The notes below the pieces were generated by a model, which was not told the DNA's origin, did no database searches, and saw nothing but the letters and a program-made list of their open reading frames with translations. Below are positions 3,910 through 5,666 of a stretch of 5,666 nucleotides of DNA, piece after piece. Each line of letters begins with the position of its first letter. Position 1 is the stretch's first letter. The translations under genes were made by a program, and so were the position numbers. Source of the DNA: Natronohydrobacter sp. (GTDB taxonomy: Bacteria; Pseudomonadota; Alphaproteobacteria; Rhodobacterales; Rhodobacteraceae). The DNA is taken from positions 1-5,666 of the forward strand of contig SKGU01000152.1 in the NCBI GenBank assembly GCA_007117255.1, given 5' to 3'.

Positions 3910-5666
3910 TCAGTTTCGATTGTCCAGCGCCGCGCGAAGAGCCGCACCCAACCCTGTGTCTGATGCGCCCGTGTCACGTCCAGATGTGGCCTTTGGTTGT
4001 GCGGGTGATTTCTGATTGCGGCCGTGTTTCTGTGTCTGCGTTGGTCCTTGCCGCGCTGCCTGTCCTGCTGCGCGGTCCTTGCCTTGTTCTGGCGCTGGCG
4101 CGCTTTGCGCGCGCATGCTCAGGCCGATCCGTTTGCGCGCGACATCCACTTCGGTCACGCGTACAGACACGACATCGCCGGTTTTCACGGCATCATGCGG
4201 GTCTTTGACGAAGCGGTCAGCCAGTTGGCTCACATGCACCAGACCGTCCTGATGCACGCCGATGTCAACAAAGGCACCAAAGGCCGCAACATTGGTGACA
4301 GTGCCCTCCAGACGCATGCCTGCGCGCAGATCCTTGATATCATCGATCCCATCGGCAAACTTTGCCGTCACGAAAGCGGGTCGCGGGTCGCGGCCGGGCT
4401 TTTCCAATTCCGCCAGAATGTCGCGCACTGTGGGCAGGCCGAAACTGTCATCGACGAAATCCTGCGCGCGCAAGCCCTTCAACGCCTCTGGCGCGCCTAT
4501 GATCGCGCGAATGTCGCGCCCGCATGCCTGCACAATGCGGCGCGCAAGGCCATAGGCTTCAGGGTGCACGGCGGTCGCGTCCAGTGGCTCAGAGCTGTCG
4601 CGCAACCGCAGGAAGCCCGCAGATTGCTCAAAAGCTTTCGGGCCTAGCCCCGGCACTTTCAGCAAGGCCTTGCGTGATGGAAACGCGCCATGTGCATCGC
4701 GATGCGTGACCACGGCTTGCGCCAGCGAGGCACCGAGGCCCGCCACCCGCGCCAGAAGCGGCGCAGAGGCCATGTTCAGATCGACCCCAACCGCGTTCAC
4801 GGCATCCTCAACCACGGCATCCAGCGCTTGGGTAAGTCGGCGCTGATCCACATCATGCTGATATTGACCCACCCCGATGGATTGCGGCGCGATCTTGACC
4901 AGTTCGGCCATCGGGTCTTGCAGCCGCCGCGCAATCGAGACCGCCCCGCGCAGCGATACATCCAGATCCGGAAACTCCCGTGCGGCCAGTTCAGATGCGG
5001 AATAGACCGACGCACCAGCCTCCGACACGATCACAGATGTCGGGCGTGGGCTTCCGTTTGGCAGCAGTTTGATCGTCTCGGCCACCAGTTTTTCCGTTTC
5101 ACGGCTGGCGGTCCCATTTCCGATGGCGATCAGCTCTATCCCATGTGCGCGGATCAGCCGGATCAAGCTTTCCTGCGCGCCGCGCAGGTCATTCTTGGGC
5201 TGGAAAGGATAAAGCGTGGCGGTGTCAAGCAGCTTGCCTGTCGCATCGACCACAGCCGCCTTGACGCCCGTGCGGATGCCCGGATCAAGACCCAGTGTCG
5301 GACGTGGCCCTGCGGGGGCCGCCAGAAGCAGGTCTTTCAGGTTTCGTGCAAAAACGCGGATTGCTTCTTCATGTGCGCTGCGGCGCAATTCGCCCAGCAG
5401 ATCGACATACATCGACAGGCTTAGCTTGATGCGCCACGTCCATGCAGCGGCCTTGCGCAGCCAGTCATCGCCCGGCCCTGTGCCGCGCGTTCCGATCGTG
5501 GCGGCGATCATGTCAACAGCACGCGGGACGCCGGTTTCAGGATCAGGGGCGATTTCGATGGTGACGATTTCTTCCTTGGCCGCGCGCAGGATCGCAAGCG
5601 CGCGGTGGGCGGGGATCGTGGCCCATTTCTCGCGGTGATCGAAATAATCCGAGAACTTTGCGCCAG
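3910..5666 (-). CDS. tex: RNA-binding transcription accessory protein Tex, C-terminal 584 residues (runs off right edge)
   Basis: Tex is a cytoplasmic nucleic-acid-binding protein related to eukaryotic Spt6 and linked to transcription and stress tolerance. The frame is open to the right edge; the first visible residues, AKFSDYFDHREKWATIPAHR, match the Tex N-terminal region, so the true start lies beyond the window and the internal ATG at 5511 is not the start. In visible numbering the domains are: a YqgF/RNase H-like domain from about 120 with LGLDPGIRTG (Asp127); the Tex signature FPDLDVSLRGAVSIARRL (231-248) and SIGVGQYQHDVDQ (262-274); two helix-hairpin-helix repeats, VAGLG (307-311) and VPGLG (338-342); and an S1 RNA-binding domain at about 446-518 with FGAFVDIGVHQDGLVHVSQL. 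A 66-residue tail rich in Ala, Gln, Lys and Pro ends LGAALRAALDNRN. The family member in E. coli has about 770 residues, so roughly a quarter is missing. No interruption is seen. Confidence 0.96.
   Translation of the reverse strand, partial: GAKFSDYFDHREKWATIPAHRALAILRAAKEEIVTIEIAPDPETGVPRAVDMIAATIGTRGTGPGDDWLRKAAAWTWRIKLSLSMYVDLLGELRRSAHEEAIRVFARNLKDLLLAAPAGPRPTLGLDPGIRTGVKAAVVDATGKLLDTATLYPFQPKNDLRGAQESLIRLIRAHGIELIAIGNGTASRETEKLVAETIKLLPNGSPRPTSVIVSEAGASVYSASELAAREFPDLDVSLRGAVSIARRLQDPMAELVKIAPQSIGVGQYQHDVDQRRLTQALDAVVEDAVNAVGVDLNMASAPLLARVAGLGASLAQAVVTHRDAHGAFPSRKALLKVPGLGPKAFEQSAGFLRLRDSSEPLDATAVHPEAYGLARRIVQACGRDIRAIIGAPEALKGLRAQDFVDDSFGLPTVRDILAELEKPGRDPRPAFVTAKFADGIDDIKDLRAGMRLEGTVTNVAAFGAFVDIGVHQDGLVHVSQLADRFVKDPHDAVKTGDVVSVRVTEVDVARKRIGLSMRAQSAPAPEQGKDRAAGQAARQGPTQTQKHGRNQKSPAQPKATSGRDTGASDTGLGAALRAALDNRN

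Noticed and set aside
3598..4208. Three overlapping plus-strand frames covering the tex-glycosyltransferase spacer
   Set aside because: They overlap one another and run into tex and the glycosyltransferase in antisense. None has a ribosome binding site, and the translations are Cys/Arg-rich with no recognisable domain.
4024..4647. 207-codon plus-strand reading frame
   Set aside because: It is antisense to the S1 and helix-hairpin-helix part of Tex; the sense strand explains the region.
4690..5424. 244-codon plus-strand reading frame
   Set aside because: It is antisense to the Tex coding region, which carries all its signatures on the other strand. It is a composition shadow.
3910..5511. Tex read as a complete 533-residue protein starting at 5511
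   Set aside because: The frame stays open to the window edge and the upstream 51 residues match conserved Tex sequence, so the ATG at 5511 is internal.

Overview
The window looks like chromosomal DNA from a GC-rich alphaproteobacterium, most likely of the Rhodobacterales (Roseobacter/Rhodobacter type). I base this on how the RbfA, DapB, TruB and Tex proteins read, on the high GC codon use, and on rbfA-truB lying divergently next to dapB. The taxon is an inference from recognition, not from a search. Most of the window is conserved housekeeping sequence with a few less ordinary genes between. I see no mobile element, CRISPR array, rRNA or tRNA.

Left part (1-1415, minus strand): a compact unit reading rbfA -> signal-peptide-bearing phosphodiester glycosidase-like (DUF2233) protein -> truB. 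truB runs off the left edge. The first two genes overlap, and the second and third are 31 bp apart. Two genes of 30S maturation and tRNA modification thus flank a predicted exported enzyme. A 107-bp divergent spacer (1416-1522) separates this unit from dapB.

Middle part (1523-2770, plus strand): dapB (lysine and meso-diaminopimelate synthesis) is followed 78 bp later by a small predicted secreted protein of unknown function. The 78-bp gap holds a 23-codon reading frame that starts on an ATGA overlap with the dapB stop. It also holds a hairpin and then a strong ribosome binding site, which suggests the two genes are transcribed and perhaps translated together.

Right part (2792-5666, minus strand): a family-2 glycosyltransferase of lower GC content converges on the small secreted protein gene, with only 21 bp between their ends. 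Upstream of it, after a 182-bp spacer, is the C-terminal 584 residues of the RNA-binding transcription accessory protein Tex, whose N-terminus lies beyond the right edge.

I do not see a convincing new multi-gene system. The most notable points are the exported glycosidase-like gene embedded in the rbfA-truB unit, the coupled mini-frame and hairpin between dapB and the secreted protein, a possible leaderless start of rbfA, and the lower-GC stand-alone glycosyltransferase.
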